From an uncultured Anaerofilum sp. (GTDB taxonomy: Bacteria; Bacillota; Clostridia; Oscillospirales; Ruminococcaceae): 64,000 nt of DNA. Every line of letters starts with the position of its first letter. Within the stretch, counting starts at the first letter, position 1. Below, piece by piece: positions 24,657 through 33,941 of this stretch. The notes beneath the pieces are model-generated. The model searched no databases and was not told where the DNA came from. It was given only the letters and a program-made list of their open reading frames with translations. Both the position numbers and the translations under genes were made by a program. The stretch spans positions 62,001-126,000 of the forward strand of contig CALWZC010000002.1 of assembly GCA_944385935.1 (NCBI GenBank), given 5' to 3'.

Positions 24657-24685
24657 ATTATATCACAGTCTAAGGCATTTGTCTT
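24657..24685 (-). promoter_or_regulatory. Promoter for the HPr-like gene
   Basis: On the minus strand AAGACA (24685-24680), a 17-bp spacer and TATAAT (24662-24657). The remaining AT-rich stretch 24690-24920 up to the next promoter holds nothing I can identify. Confidence 0.65.
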
Positions 24686-24920
24686 GTTTATTTTCAATTT
24701 TCTATTCTTTCACCAAATATCACGCATATAAAGCAGCAGTTTTGTCAATACAACCAATTATATTCTATATTTATTGTAGGAATTCACAGTTGATTTTTTC
24801 TTCATTTTCTGCTTCAATATTTTTCTACCTTTTTATACTTTTAAAAAAAAATACAACATTTGTCTATATAAAAAGAACAAAAATCACTCCCTATGTTTTT
24901 CCATTTAAAATGGCCTATAT

Positions 24921-24949
24921 TTGCATTTTAGCCATTTTCGTGGTATAAT
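24921..24949 (+). promoter_or_regulatory. Promoter for the CBS/CorC protein
   Basis: TTGCAT (24921-24926), a 17-bp spacer and TATAAT (24944-24949) preceded by TGG, an extended -10. Confidence 0.75.
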
Positions 24950-24993
24950 ATACAATCAGTTCGTTTTATTTGAACAAAATTTTTTAATGGAGT

Positions 24994-26277
24994 GTGGTTT
25001 TTTTGGAACTTCCCGGCCCTAGTACCTATGTTACCTTTGTGATTCTTTTAGCATTTTCGGCGTTTTTCTCAGCATCTGAAACAGCACTTTCCTCTGCTAA
25101 TAAAATCCGTTTAAAAACCCGTGCAGAGGATGGAGACCGCAAGGCTGCCCGTGCTTTGGAACTGATTGAGGGGTATGACAAAACCTTATCTGCCATTTTG
25201 GTAGGAAACAATGTGGTAAACTTGTACTCTGCTTCCATTGCAACTGCTGCTGCCATCGCCATGTTTGGCGAAAAGGGTTCTGCCATTGCTACCGCCATCA
25301 CAACCGTTCTGGTTTTGATTTTTGGTGAAATTTTACCCAAAAGCTTTGCCAAGGATCACAGCGAAACATTTTCTCTGGCTGTTGCTGCTCCCCTATCTTT
25401 TATCCGAACCATTCTCACCCCTGTGGTGTGGATATTTATTCAAATCAAACGGCTGTTTACAGGTCGCAACTCTGGCATGAACCTTCAGCCCTCTGTTACA
25501 GAAGATGAACTAAAAACCATCATTGATACTGTTGAAGAAGAAGGCGTTCTTAGCGAACAGGAAACCGACATTATTCAGTCTGCCATTGATTTTGACAACA
25601 CCACTGTGCAAGAAATCTTAGTTCCTCGTGTGGATATGGTAGCTGTGGAAATGAACACCCCTACAGAAGATATTTTATCCACTTGTTTGGACAATGGCTA
25701 TTCTCGTATCCCAGTATACCAAAACAGTATTGATAATATTGTAGGTGTGCTTCACGCCAAGGACTTGCTGAACTGCTTGGCAAAAAACAAACCAATTGTG
25801 GTTTCTGAGCTCATGCGTGATGTGATGTTTGTTTACCGTACAAAGCGCATCAATAGCCTATTGGCAGATTTCCGCCGCACCAAACAACACATTGCCATTG
25901 TCACCGATGACTATGGCGGAACGGTTGGTTTGGTAACATTGGAAGATGTTTTAGAAGAATTGGTTGGTGAAATTTGGGATGAAACCGATTCTGCCGAAGT
26001 GCCTATCCGTGCTATTTCCGAAAACAAATGGGAAGTACAGGGCGATGTAAATATTGAAGATTTGTTTGAAACAATCGGCTTTAGTGACCGCAATTTCGAT
26101 TGTGACTATTCCTCTGTGGCTGGTTGGGTTTTGGATGTTTTAGAACACATCCCTGTTGCCGGCGAACACTTCGGGTATAAAAATTTGCGCATTGTTGTAC
26201 AAAAAGTGGAAGACCAGCGCATTCTTAGCCTGCTGGTAGAGCGTGAGGACCTTCCTGAGGAATCTCCCGACTTTTGA
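24994..26277 (+). CDS. CNNM/CorC (hemolysin-like) CBS-domain membrane protein
   Basis: Layout is a DUF21 membrane domain (about 10-165) starting FSAFFSASETALSS, then two CBS domains (about 200-330) with ILVPRVDMVAV, SRIPVY and TDDYGGTVGLVTLEDVLEELVGEI. A C-terminal CorC/HlyC transporter-associated domain contains FDCDYSSVAGWVLD. Relatives act in Mg2+ or Co2+ export or resistance; the ion here is not known. The start is unsure: a non-ATG codon at 24994, or a TTG nine bases further with GGAG at better spacing. A terminator follows at once. Confidence 0.92.
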   Translation: MVFLELPGPSTYVTFVILLAFSAFFSASETALSSANKIRLKTRAEDGDRKAARALELIEGYDKTLSAILVGNNVVNLYSASIATAAAIAMFGEKGSAIATAITTVLVLIFGEILPKSFAKDHSETFSLAVAAPLSFIRTILTPVVWIFIQIKRLFTGRNSGMNLQPSVTEDELKTIIDTVEEEGVLSEQETDIIQSAIDFDNTTVQEILVPRVDMVAVEMNTPTEDILSTCLDNGYSRIPVYQNSIDNIVGVLHAKDLLNCLAKNKPIVVSELMRDVMFVYRTKRINSLLADFRRTKQHIAIVTDDYGGTVGLVTLEDVLEELVGEIWDETDSAEVPIRAISENKWEVQGDVNIEDLFETIGFSDRNFDCDYSSVAGWVLDVLEHIPVAGEHFGYKNLRIVVQKVEDQRILSLLVEREDLPEESPDF

Positions 26278-26285
26278 TAAAATTT

Positions 26286-26321
26286 CCCCTGTTTGCCTGT
26301 TGGCAGCAGGGGGCTTTTTTT
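26286..26321 (+). terminator. Terminator after the CBS/CorC gene
   Basis: CCCCTG/CAGGGG arms (26286-26291 with 26307-26312), a small inner GCC/GGC pairing, then seven T. Confidence 0.85.
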
Positions 26322-26346
26322 CGATTAGATTTTCCTATATTTTCTC

Positions 26347-26375
26347 TTGAATTTGTAGAAAATTTCGTGTACAAT
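26347..26375 (+). promoter_or_regulatory. Promoter for ireB
   Basis: TTGAAT (26347-26352), a 17-bp spacer and TACAAT (26370-26375). Confidence 0.75.
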
Positions 26376-26419
26376 ATATGTATACCGTTTTATGATTTTA
26401 GAAAAGGAGGGGATATGTT

Positions 26420-26668
26420 GTGAGCGAAAGAACAACCATTTTTTCGATTTATGACGACCGGGAAAAAGAAATTCGTCAAACTATGACCGAGGTTTATGCT
26501 GCTTTGAAGGAAAAGGGATACAATCCTATCAATCAAATTGTAGGCTATATCCTCTCTGAAGACCCAACTTACATTACCACCTACCAGAATGCTCGTACCA
26601 AAATTAGAAAAGTAGACCGTGATGACCTTTTGCAATCCTTGGTAAAGAGCTATCTCAACAAGGAATAA
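26420..26668 (+). CDS. ireB: IreB family regulatory phosphoprotein (UPF0297)
   Basis: The 82-aa protein matches IreB, a substrate of the PASTA kinase IreK that affects cephalosporin tolerance in Enterococcus. Seen are the N-terminal [14 protein letters not shown], the middle [28 protein letters not shown] and the end [12 protein letters not shown]. The start is GTG with AAGGAGGGG seven bases upstream. In most Firmicutes it is followed by ruvX and a DUF1292 gene; here it is alone with its own promoter and terminator. Confidence 0.9.
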   Translation: MSERTTIFSIYDDREKEIRQTMTEVYAALKEKGYNPINQIVGYILSEDPTYITTYQNARTKIRKVDRDDLLQSLVKSYLNKE

Positions 26669-26675
26669 TAAGCGG

Positions 26676-26701
26676 AAAGGCGGCCGCAAGCCGCCTTTTT
26701 T
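26676..26701 (+). terminator. ireB terminator
   Basis: AAAGGCGGC/GCCGCCTTT arms (26676-26684 with 26690-26698) around a 5-nt loop, ending in six T. Confidence 0.9.
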
Positions 26702-26748
26702 GTTACCGCATTTTGGGTGGTATTAAATTTTAAGGAGGATTTTGTCTT

Positions 26749-27045
26749 ATGCCTTTTACCCCAAAACTAACCTACAAAAACCGTCCGCTAGTTCGCTGCG
26801 GAAATGAAGTATATTATGGTTCCATGTCTGACCCTTATGTGGTGTTTATGCAGATTCTTACCACCAAAAAAGAAGGAAATACCGAAGTAGCCGACAAAAT
26901 TCAAGTGATTCTGCTGTCTACTGATACCACCAAATCTTTGCAAGAGAGAATGCAAAAAACCGGCTCTCGCAATGGTCTATATAGTGCTTTGGATATTGGA
27001 AGCATTTGGCTGGAACGCGCTCTTTCTGAGCAATCTAAAAAGTAA
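26749..27045 (+). CDS. Conserved small protein of unknown function, 98 aa
   Basis: AAGGAGG lies ten bases before the ATG. The protein begins MPFTPKLTYKNRPLVRCGNE, continues VYYGSMSDPYVVFMQILT and ends LYSALDIGSIWLERAL, a soluble alpha/beta protein without membrane segments or metal motifs. I recall close relatives in Clostridia, always uncharacterised. It follows ireB by 80 bp but is separated from it by a terminator, and no strong promoter is seen in that gap, so it may depend on partial read-through. Confidence 0.8.
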   Translation: MPFTPKLTYKNRPLVRCGNEVYYGSMSDPYVVFMQILTTKKEGNTEVADKIQVILLSTDTTKSLQERMQKTGSRNGLYSALDIGSIWLERALSEQSKK

Positions 27046-27061
27046 TTTTTTGTTTAATTCA

Positions 27062-27103
27062 AAAAGGGATATGTTTGTACCGCAATACAAACATATCCCT
27101 TTT
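27062..27103. terminator. Bidirectional terminator before clpE
   Basis: A perfect 18-bp stem (27062-27079 with 27086-27103) around a 6-nt loop, with A and T at the edges, separates the converging unknown gene and clpE. Confidence 0.92.
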
Positions 27104-27114
27104 ATTTTATCCCA

Positions 27115-29427
27115 TTACATACCTTGCAAAACAATTTCCCCATTTTCTACATCCAGAGTAATCTGGGAAGGAAGCAGGCCATCTACTGCCCGTTCTGCCA
27201 ATGGGTCTTCCAACTGGGTACGAATTACTTTCCGTAACTGACGTGCTCCATATTTTGCACCCTCAGCTTTTTCTGCCAACAGTTCCAATGCGGGCTGTGT
27301 CCAATCCAGCTGCACATCTTTTTCTTGCAAAGAGGTTTTGTACTCTCGCAAAATCAAATCTGCAATTTGTGCCAAACTTTGCTGGTTGAGAGGATTAAAT
27401 ACAACCACCTCATCCACACGACCCAAAAATTCAGGGCGCAGGAAATCGCTCAAAGCCTTGATTACCTTGTTTTTGCTCATGTCTGCCGCTGTTTTTCCAA
27501 AACCAGTTTCTCCTGTTCGGTCACTGCTTCCAGCATTACTGGTCATGCACAAAATGGTATTGGTGAAGTCCACAGTGCGTCCTTGGGCATCGGTAATTTT
27601 ACCTTCATCCAGAATCTGCAACAAAATGTTCATTACATCGGGGTGTGCTTTTTCAATTTCATCAAACAACACCACAGAATACGGCCGACGGCGTACCTTT
27701 TCGGTAAGCTGTCCTGCCTCCTCGTATCCAACATATCCCGGAGGAGAACCTACCAAACGGCTGACCGTGTGCTTCTCCATAAATTCACTCATATCAAAAC
27801 GAATCAATGGGTCTACACTGTCAAACAAAGCAGCTGCCAACTGCTTTACCAACTCGGTTTTGCCCACACCAGTGGGGCCCACAAAGATAAAGCTGGCGGG
27901 TTTTCTTCTTCCCGAAAGTGCTGCCCGATTGCGGCGCACAGCCCGAACCACCTGTGTTACAGCCTCATCTTGCCCAATGACATGGTCTTTCAACCGCTGT
28001 TCCAGCCCTGCCAATCGGGTAGTATCACTTTGTTGAATCTTCACCGCAGGCACACCAGTCCACAGTTCAATGACCTTTGCCACATCTTCTGGCTGTACAG
28101 TTGCCTTTTCTGCCTGTTCTTTCAGGGCTGGTAGCTGGTTTTCCACTTGTAGCAATTCTGCTCGAATGGTAGCCAACTTTTCATAGTCTGGCTCTTTGCC
28201 TTCCTCAGGTTGTTCCAACTTATCACGCTGTTGCTCTAACTGGGTTTTCTTTTTCTCCATTTCCAACCATTGGGTAATTTCTGGATGGCGTAAAGCGCAG
28301 CAAGCACAAGCCTCATCCAGCAGGTCAATGGCTTTATCTGGCAAGAAACGGTCTGTGATATAACGCTCACTTAGGCGCACACTCATAGCTGCAATGGTTT
28401 CGGGCACACGCACATGATGGTATGCCTCATAGTATTCTTTAATACCTTGCATCAACTGAATGGCATCCTCTAGGGAAGGTTCTTCTACCTTCACAGGCTG
28501 GAATCTACGTTCCAGTGCTTTGTCCTTTTCAATATACTTGCGATACTCAGCAAAGGTAGTGGCACCAATCACCTGAATTTCTCCACGGGAAAGAGCCGGC
28601 TTCAAAATGTTTGCAGCATTCATGGCTCCGTCAGAGTCCCCTGCACCAGTGATGGAATGTACTTCATCAATAAACAAAATGATATTTCCGTCTGCCTTTA
28701 CTTCTCCAATCAATCCCTTAACACGACTTTCAAATTGTCCACGGAATTGGGTACCTGCTACCAAGCTAGTCAAATCCAGCAGCCAAATTTCCTTGTCTTG
28801 CAAGCCGGCTGGAACCTTTCCCTCTACAATGCGCTGTGCAATTCCTTCTGCAATGGCAGTTTTACCTACACCAGCTTCACCAATCAAACAAGGGTTATTC
28901 TTTTGGCGGCGGGACAAAATCTGGATGGTTCGTGCAATTTCTCTATCACGGCCAATAATTCTGTCTAGTTTTCCACTTTTCGCTTTTTGGGTTAAATTCT
29001 CACAATATCCATCCAAAAACTTGCGCTTTTTCCGCTTTCCATTGCCGGAATCTTTGGATTTTTCCTCTTTTTTGCTGGATTTTGCTCCCAAACCAAAGGG
29101 AAAGGCAGGAGAACCACCGGGCACAAATTCTTCCTCATCCTCGTCGGAAAAGGACATCCCGTCTTCTGCTCCCGGCATTCCAGTCATCATTTGCATCATA
29201 CTGGACATATCCCCGTTTTCCATTTCCTTCATAAAGTCGTTCATATTGTCTTCCATACGGTCCATATCTTCAGGGGAGATATTAAACCGCTTCATCAAAT
29301 CCTCTACGGGTTTGATTCCCATTTCTCTAGCACAGCGCAGGCAATAACCTTCGCTTTTGCTCTCACTTCCTTCCAGCTTTTGCACAAATACAACTGCCGG
29401 ACGCTTGTTGCAACGAACACAAAGCAT
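27115..29427 (-). CDS. clpE: ATP-dependent Clp protease ATPase subunit, ClpE-like
   Basis: The 770-aa protein starts with a four-cysteine zinc finger (C3, C6, C29, C32), the hallmark of ClpE, instead of the ClpC/ClpA N-domain repeats. A Met- and acid-rich linker (about 50-105) and a Lys/Ser stretch follow. Two AAA+ modules come next: Walker A GEAGVGKT with FIDEVHS, and GPTGVGKTELV with LFDEIEKAHPDV, separated by a coiled-coil middle domain. A tyrosine-gated pore loop is suggested by SPPGYVGYEEAG. It should unfold damaged proteins for ClpP. I see no CtsR-type box upstream. It follows cvpA by about 80 bp and may be read from the same transcript. Confidence 0.9.
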   Translation of the reverse strand: MLCVRCNKRPAVVFVQKLEGSESKSEGYCLRCAREMGIKPVEDLMKRFNISPEDMDRMEDNMNDFMKEMENGDMSSMMQMMTGMPGAEDGMSFSDEDEEEFVPGGSPAFPFGLGAKSSKKEEKSKDSGNGKRKKRKFLDGYCENLTQKAKSGKLDRIIGRDREIARTIQILSRRQKNNPCLIGEAGVGKTAIAEGIAQRIVEGKVPAGLQDKEIWLLDLTSLVAGTQFRGQFESRVKGLIGEVKADGNIILFIDEVHSITGAGDSDGAMNAANILKPALSRGEIQVIGATTFAEYRKYIEKDKALERRFQPVKVEEPSLEDAIQLMQGIKEYYEAYHHVRVPETIAAMSVRLSERYITDRFLPDKAIDLLDEACACCALRHPEITQWLEMEKKKTQLEQQRDKLEQPEEGKEPDYEKLATIRAELLQVENQLPALKEQAEKATVQPEDVAKVIELWTGVPAVKIQQSDTTRLAGLEQRLKDHVIGQDEAVTQVVRAVRRNRAALSGRRKPASFIFVGPTGVGKTELVKQLAAALFDSVDPLIRFDMSEFMEKHTVSRLVGSPPGYVGYEEAGQLTEKVRRRPYSVVLFDEIEKAHPDVMNILLQILDEGKITDAQGRTVDFTNTILCMTSNAGSSDRTGETGFGKTAADMSKNKVIKALSDFLRPEFLGRVDEVVVFNPLNQQSLAQIADLILREYKTSLQEKDVQLDWTQPALELLAEKAEGAKYGARQLRKVIRTQLEDPLAERAVDGLLPSQITLDVENGEIVLQGM

Positions 29428-29506
29428 GATACTGCTCCTTTCAAATATTTATATTTCAATTTCCTTTGCCCCTATCCCAATAGTAAAGGGGCTGTATCTC
29501 AATTCC

Positions 29507-30184
29507 TTATAAAAAAGGATTGTAGGGGGCTAACAATTTATAGAACAAACTATTTCCAAGAAGTTCTTCGCTAATAAATGGGCTTTGCTGTCCCAAAATA
29601 ATACCCACTGCCCATACAGCACAAAGCAGCAATATCACATTGATACCACCTGCACCCAAACCGGCAATAAATCCCAAAAGGCGGTTTACGCCTCCCAAAA
29701 GAGGCACTCGGTTTAGATTGGTAAGCATAGCAGTGAGCAAGCTGACTACCAATCTACACAAAGCAAAGGTTACAAAAAATACTACCACCGAGATAATGGG
29801 CACCAACAATGGCGCAACTACCTTTTCTACAATGGTCAAGGCTGCATCAGGAGTGGTTGTATCCAGCATACCCGAAACTGACTGTAAGATATTATTTTTA
29901 ATACTCTCTGGTAAAAATCCTGCAAAGCGTTCCACCAACATTTCCAGATTGATGTCGCTTTGACTTTCCAGCAATTCTCTGGTTTTGTTTACCAACCCCG
30001 TTTTGAAAAAATTCTCAAACACTGCTGGCGAAATTTTTGAGGAAGCTATCCAAGCCCCCACCAAACTTACAAGGCTGCCTACAAAGTGAACGATTCCAGC
30101 AACGAATCCTTTACGAGAATAGTAAAATGCAGACAACAATAAAACAGCAAGTAGAAATAAATCAAATATCATGGAAACTCTCAT
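29507..30184 (-). CDS. CvpA family membrane protein
   Basis: The 225-aa protein has a CvpA-type start (FDLFLLAVLLLSAFYYSRKGFVAG), a second helix at about 32-48, a soluble loop and two C-terminal helices with RVPLLGGVNRLLGFIAGL. Members are four-helix inner-membrane proteins tied to biofilm, colicin production or envelope stress without a fixed mechanism. AGGGGGAT precedes the ATG. It lies 54 bp after the DUF5711-like gene. Confidence 0.85.
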   Translation of the reverse strand: MRVSMIFDLFLLAVLLLSAFYYSRKGFVAGIVHFVGSLVSLVGAWIASSKISPAVFENFFKTGLVNKTRELLESQSDINLEMLVERFAGFLPESIKNNILQSVSGMLDTTTPDAALTIVEKVVAPLLVPIISVVVFFVTFALCRLVVSLLTAMLTNLNRVPLLGGVNRLLGFIAGLGAGGINVILLLCAVWAVGIILGQQSPFISEELLGNSLFYKLLAPYNPFL

Positions 30185-30238
30185 TATATCCCCCTTTTCT
30201 TTTTCCCCAAACCTATCTTGTACATCTCATTTGTACCT

Positions 30239-31429
30239 TTATTCTTCTGGCTGTTCTGGTTCCGTTAACCGTAGCATATCCACTGTACTTCCATAAAAAA
30301 CCATCATACTTTCTGCCTGCACCAAAGTAGAAACCTCATGGTCAAAAAATTGACTTCCCACCAGTTTTCCATCTGTTGCAAAGCATTGTACCTGATTTTC
30401 CTGTATAGTATATGCCTGCTTTCCCGAAAGCACCACTTTGGTTGTTTTGGGGCTTTGCAGTTCGGCTGTAGGATTCAGCTTTTCATCCAGTAGCACCACT
30501 CCCCCATCTTTAAACAACAGTGCTGCATTTTTGCCCGAAACATCAGCCGTTACCAAAGTACGCCCATTGTAGGAATAGCGTGCCTTTTCTTTTCCCTTAT
30601 CATCCAGCAATACACAAAATTGGTCGGTCATTACAAACAAGGTACTATCGCTAAACCAATGCAACCGATATCCTTGGCAAGAAGGCAACTCCACTAAAGA
30701 TAGGGGCTTATCTTTGGTTGTATCCAAAATTTGCACCTTTAGCCCCATCACACCATCCGCAGGAGCCAAACAGCCCACAGCCACCTTTTTGCTGTTGGGA
30801 GCAAAGTTCAACAAATAGGGTGTACCCTCATTGTCAGTGGCATACCAGTGAAAAACCTCGTTAAACTGTCGGTCGTACACCATAAGTTCTCCAGTATAGC
30901 GAGCGGAGCGGGTAAGAACACCCACAGAATTATCCTTGCCCATTTCTGCCGCTACAATCGGCTGTTCAAAATTTTTTGTGTAAAGGGTTCGGCTGCGGTT
31001 TTCTATCCGAAGTTCGCTACCTGTGCGAGAATACAAGCAAAATCGAGTGTTACCCACAGAGATTGCCGGCCGAGCAAAGCCATGTTGAATCCGCCGCAGT
31101 TGGTTTCCATGGTTGGAGTACAGAGCTAAATCTGTATCCCCCAGCACTAAAAAACCTCCTGTCACTGGCTTTGCATCCAATACACTAACCATGGCTGTTT
31201 TTGCTGGCCATCCTGTTCCCGGCTGCAATGCAATGGCAATGGTGTCCATAGCATCTCCCAATAGTGCAATGGAAGTTCCATATAGTCCAGTGATGTAGAA
31301 TAGCACCGCTGCAAGAACCACTGTTACAGTGGCGGCCAATTGTATGCGGCGACGGCGACGGCGTTGGCGAAGGTATTCCAGCCGTACAGCCACCTGTTTT
31401 TTTGGTTGAACCGCTGGTTTTTTCGCCAT
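30239..31429 (-). CDS. DUF5711-like single-pass membrane protein with beta-propeller ectodomain
   Basis: A 396-aa protein with an Arg-rich cytoplasmic start (RRRRRRIQ), one membrane helix (about 30-52) and a large extracellular part of repeated short beta strands (for example GFLVLGDTDLALYSNHG and YRLHWFSDSTLFVMTDQ), consistent with a propeller. Layout and size match the DUF5711 family common in Oscillospirales; function unknown. Its ATG overlaps the truA stop by one base, so translation is coupled, and cvpA follows. Confidence 0.75.
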   Translation of the reverse strand: MAKKPAVQPKKQVAVRLEYLRQRRRRRRIQLAATVTVVLAAVLFYITGLYGTSIALLGDAMDTIAIALQPGTGWPAKTAMVSVLDAKPVTGGFLVLGDTDLALYSNHGNQLRRIQHGFARPAISVGNTRFCLYSRTGSELRIENRSRTLYTKNFEQPIVAAEMGKDNSVGVLTRSARYTGELMVYDRQFNEVFHWYATDNEGTPYLLNFAPNSKKVAVGCLAPADGVMGLKVQILDTTKDKPLSLVELPSCQGYRLHWFSDSTLFVMTDQFCVLLDDKGKEKARYSYNGRTLVTADVSGKNAALLFKDGGVVLLDEKLNPTAELQSPKTTKVVLSGKQAYTIQENQVQCFATDGKLVGSQFFDHEVSTLVQAESMMVFYGSTVDMLRLTEPEQPEE

Positions 31430-32181
31430 CAGTTCCCCTCTCTTTCTGTATCATAAAATACTCTGCTCAAAAACAGCCCTTGGGGTGGAAGTGTAATTCC
31501 TGCATCTTGCCGGCTTCCGCTTTGCAATGCCTTGTCTATCTGGCTTATATCTCTTTTGCCACTGCCAATTTCCACCAAGGTTCCACATAAAATCCGCACC
31601 ATATTATAAAGGTAGCCATCTGCCTCCACTCGGCACAACACCATTTCCCCTTGCTGCTCTACCTCAAAACGGTAGATAGTGCGTACAGTATCCACAATGG
31701 TACTTCCTGCGCTCATAAAGGCGGAAAAATTATGTTTGCCCACCAATTTTTGAGCAGCCTCATTCATGGCAGCAACATCCAGCTTAGGGGTACATCTCCA
31801 ATAATACGACTGGTCAAAGGGACTGTCAATGGCACTGTTGCGGATTCTATATAGATATTCCTTGCTATGGGCAGAATACCGAGCATGGAACTCCTCTGGA
31901 ACCTCTTTTGCTTTCAGCACTCGAATATCTGGAGGTAGGTATCGGTTTAGGGCAAGGGGAAGTTTTTCCATGGGGATGGCTGTTTCTGCATGAAAATTCA
32001 AGCAAAATTCCAAAGCATGCACCCCCGAATCGGTACGACTGCAACCCTTTACATCATACCGAACCCCAAATAATTGCTCCAGTCCATCCTGAAAAGCCTC
32101 GCAAACGGTTTTTCCGTTTTTTTGCACTTGAAAGCCGTGATATGCTGTGCCATCAAAGGCGATTGTAACTAAAATATTCAT
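31429..32181 (-). CDS. truA: tRNA pseudouridine synthase TruA
   Basis: This enzyme makes pseudouridine at positions 38-40 of many tRNAs. The catalytic aspartate is in CSRTDSGVHAL, and FDGTAYHGFQVQ and FLYNMVRILCG-like (YLYNMVRILCGTLVEIG) motifs are present. I start it at the ATG at 32181 (250 aa), the usual size. The frame stays open to 32337 within the ecfT gene but that part is unlike TruA. It directly follows ecfT, the order seen in Bacillus. Confidence 0.95.
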   Translation of the reverse strand: MNILVTIAFDGTAYHGFQVQKNGKTVCEAFQDGLEQLFGVRYDVKGCSRTDSGVHALEFCLNFHAETAIPMEKLPLALNRYLPPDIRVLKAKEVPEEFHARYSAHSKEYLYRIRNSAIDSPFDQSYYWRCTPKLDVAAMNEAAQKLVGKHNFSAFMSAGSTIVDTVRTIYRFEVEQQGEMVLCRVEADGYLYNMVRILCGTLVEIGSGKRDISQIDKALQSGSRQDAGITLPPQGLFLSRVFYDTEREGN

Positions 32182-32195
32182 TGACTCATTCCCTA

Positions 32196-33011
32196 TTATA
32201 GTCCTGTAAATAGCAAATTGGTTGCCCAAATACCAGCAAATATCACCATGCACACACCAAAAGATGCCCAATCGGTAGAAGTTAACCGAAGCTGTTTTAG
32301 GCGGGTACGCCCTTCTCCTCCACGGTAACAGCGGCATTCCATGGCCATTGCTAGCTCATCAGCACGGCGAAAGGCAGAAACAAACAGCGGAATGAGAATG
32401 GGCACCATGGCTTTCATTCGTTGTTGCAAGGTTCCTGAATCCAGTTGAGCACCACGGGCCTTTTGTGCATTCATAATTTTGTCGGTTTCTTCAATCAAGG
32501 TAGGAATGAATCGCAGGGCAATGGTCATTACCATAGCCAATTCATGGACGGGGCAATGGAGCTTTGCCAAGGGGGAAAGCAACCGTTCAATGGCATCTGT
32601 CAGAGAAATGGGGCTTGTGGTATAGGTAAGCAAGCTGGTTCCGGCAATTAACAGTACAATGCGGACACCCATCAGCACCGCATACCGCACACCTTCTATA
32701 TACACCTTAATAAATCCCATCTCAAACAATGGGCTGCCCTGACCAGTGATAAAGAATAAATTCAACACTACGGTAAACAAGATGATGGGCAGAATGGGTT
32801 TTAGGCTTTTAACAATCAATTTCAATGGAATTTTTGCCACTCGGTATAAAATACCTAACAGTACTGTTGCCAAAACCAAACCACCGGGATTGGCTGCCAA
32901 AAATAGCAGCACAATATATCCCATAGTAAGAATAATTTTCATACGAGGGTCTAGGCGATGCACCAAAGAGTTGCCGGGAAAGTGCTGCCCTATGGTAATA
33001 TCTCGAATCAT
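32196..33011 (-). CDS. ecfT: Energy-coupling factor transporter transmembrane protein EcfT
   Basis: The membrane scaffold of a group II ECF vitamin transporter, which joins the two ATPases below to interchangeable substrate-binding S components encoded elsewhere. It opens with HRLDPRMKIIL, has about five to six membrane helices, and carries the two coupling-helix motifs as QKARGAQ and MECRCYRGG. At 271 aa it is full length. Its ATG overlaps the ecfA2 stop by four bases. Confidence 0.94.
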   Translation of the reverse strand: MIRDITIGQHFPGNSLVHRLDPRMKIILTMGYIVLLFLAANPGGLVLATVLLGILYRVAKIPLKLIVKSLKPILPIILFTVVLNLFFITGQGSPLFEMGFIKVYIEGVRYAVLMGVRIVLLIAGTSLLTYTTSPISLTDAIERLLSPLAKLHCPVHELAMVMTIALRFIPTLIEETDKIMNAQKARGAQLDSGTLQQRMKAMVPILIPLFVSAFRRADELAMAMECRCYRGGEGRTRLKQLRLTSTDWASFGVCMVIFAGIWATNLLFTGL

Positions 33012-33880
33012 ACCTTTCCCCCCTCTTTTGCAGCCTTTGCCGCCAAAATTGTTTTTACTGCATAGGGAATGGTATACACGTCTGTGGGTACATCAATGCC
33101 CAACTCCCGCAGTTTTAAGAAAATTTTTGTCACTTGCGGCACACTCAAGCCCATTTGCAGCAATTCTTGTGCCCTTGCAAAAATTTTCTCTGTGGTGTCA
33201 TACATGGCAATTTTACTTTGGTTCATTACAATAACCTTATCTGCATATTTTGCAATATCTTCCATAGAATGACTTACCAGTACCACAGTGGTTTTTGTTT
33301 CCTTGTGGTAGGCTTTAATCTGGGAAAGAATATTGTCCCTGCCTTCGGGGTCTAATCCTGCTGCCGGCTCATCCAACACCAATACACGAGGCCGCATAGC
33401 AATAACCCCTGCAATGGCGACCCGTCGCTTTTGTCCACCAGATAGTTCAAAGGGGCTTTTTTTCAGCATTTCACTGTCAATTTCGCATAGCTGGGCTGCC
33501 TGCTGTACTCTCTGGGCTATCTCTTGTGGAGAAAGCCCCATATTGGTAGGGCCATAGGCAATATCTTTTTCTACTGTTTCTTCAAATAGTTGATATTCTG
33601 GATACTGAAACACCAATCCCACCAAAAAACGAAACTTTCGGATTTGTTTGGGGTCTGCCCACATATCCTGTCCATCCACATACAGCTTTCCAGTAGTGGG
33701 CTTCAAAATGCCGTTAAAATGGTTGATAAGGGTAGATTTTCCGCTGCCGGTGGAACCAATCAGCCCCACAAATTCCCCTTCTTCAATTTCAAAATTCAGG
33801 TTTTCAATGGCGGTTGCAGCATCCGGCATTCCCTGTCCATAAATATGTGTGAGATTCTCGGCCCGAATAATGGCTGCCAT
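33008..33880 (-). CDS. ecfA2: ECF transporter ATPase, EcfA2
   Basis: An ABC ATPase of 290 aa with Walker A GSTGSGKSTL, a Q-loop in VFQYPEYQLFEETVEKD, signature ELSGGQKRR, Walker B VLVLDEPAAGLDP and switch His in LVSHSME. The QLFEETVEKDIAYGP sequence is the EcfA2 hallmark. It pairs with EcfA1 to power uptake of vitamins such as riboflavin, folate or biotin. AAGGAGT precedes the start. It lies 61 bp after ecfA1. Confidence 0.94.
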   Translation of the reverse strand: MAAIIRAENLTHIYGQGMPDAATAIENLNFEIEEGEFVGLIGSTGSGKSTLINHFNGILKPTTGKLYVDGQDMWADPKQIRKFRFLVGLVFQYPEYQLFEETVEKDIAYGPTNMGLSPQEIAQRVQQAAQLCEIDSEMLKKSPFELSGGQKRRVAIAGVIAMRPRVLVLDEPAAGLDPEGRDNILSQIKAYHKETKTTVVLVSHSMEDIAKYADKVIVMNQSKIAMYDTTEKIFARAQELLQMGLSVPQVTKIFLKLRELGIDVPTDVYTIPYAVKTILAAKAAKEGGKV

Positions 33881-33941
33881 GAATCATACTCCTTCCTGTT
33901 TGTCCTGCGCCGCCCATTGCGGCTGTAGGCAAAGTGTGCTA

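Noticed and set aside
27325-28134. Long plus-strand open frame (269 codons) opposite clpE
   Set aside because: The minus-strand clpE product is fully conserved with both ATPase modules; the antisense translation has no domain look and many Cys/His/Phe typical of shadow frames.
32182-32337. N-terminal extension of truA into ecfT
   Set aside because: Homology to TruA begins at the ATG at 32181; the extension overlaps the conserved end of ecfT in another frame.
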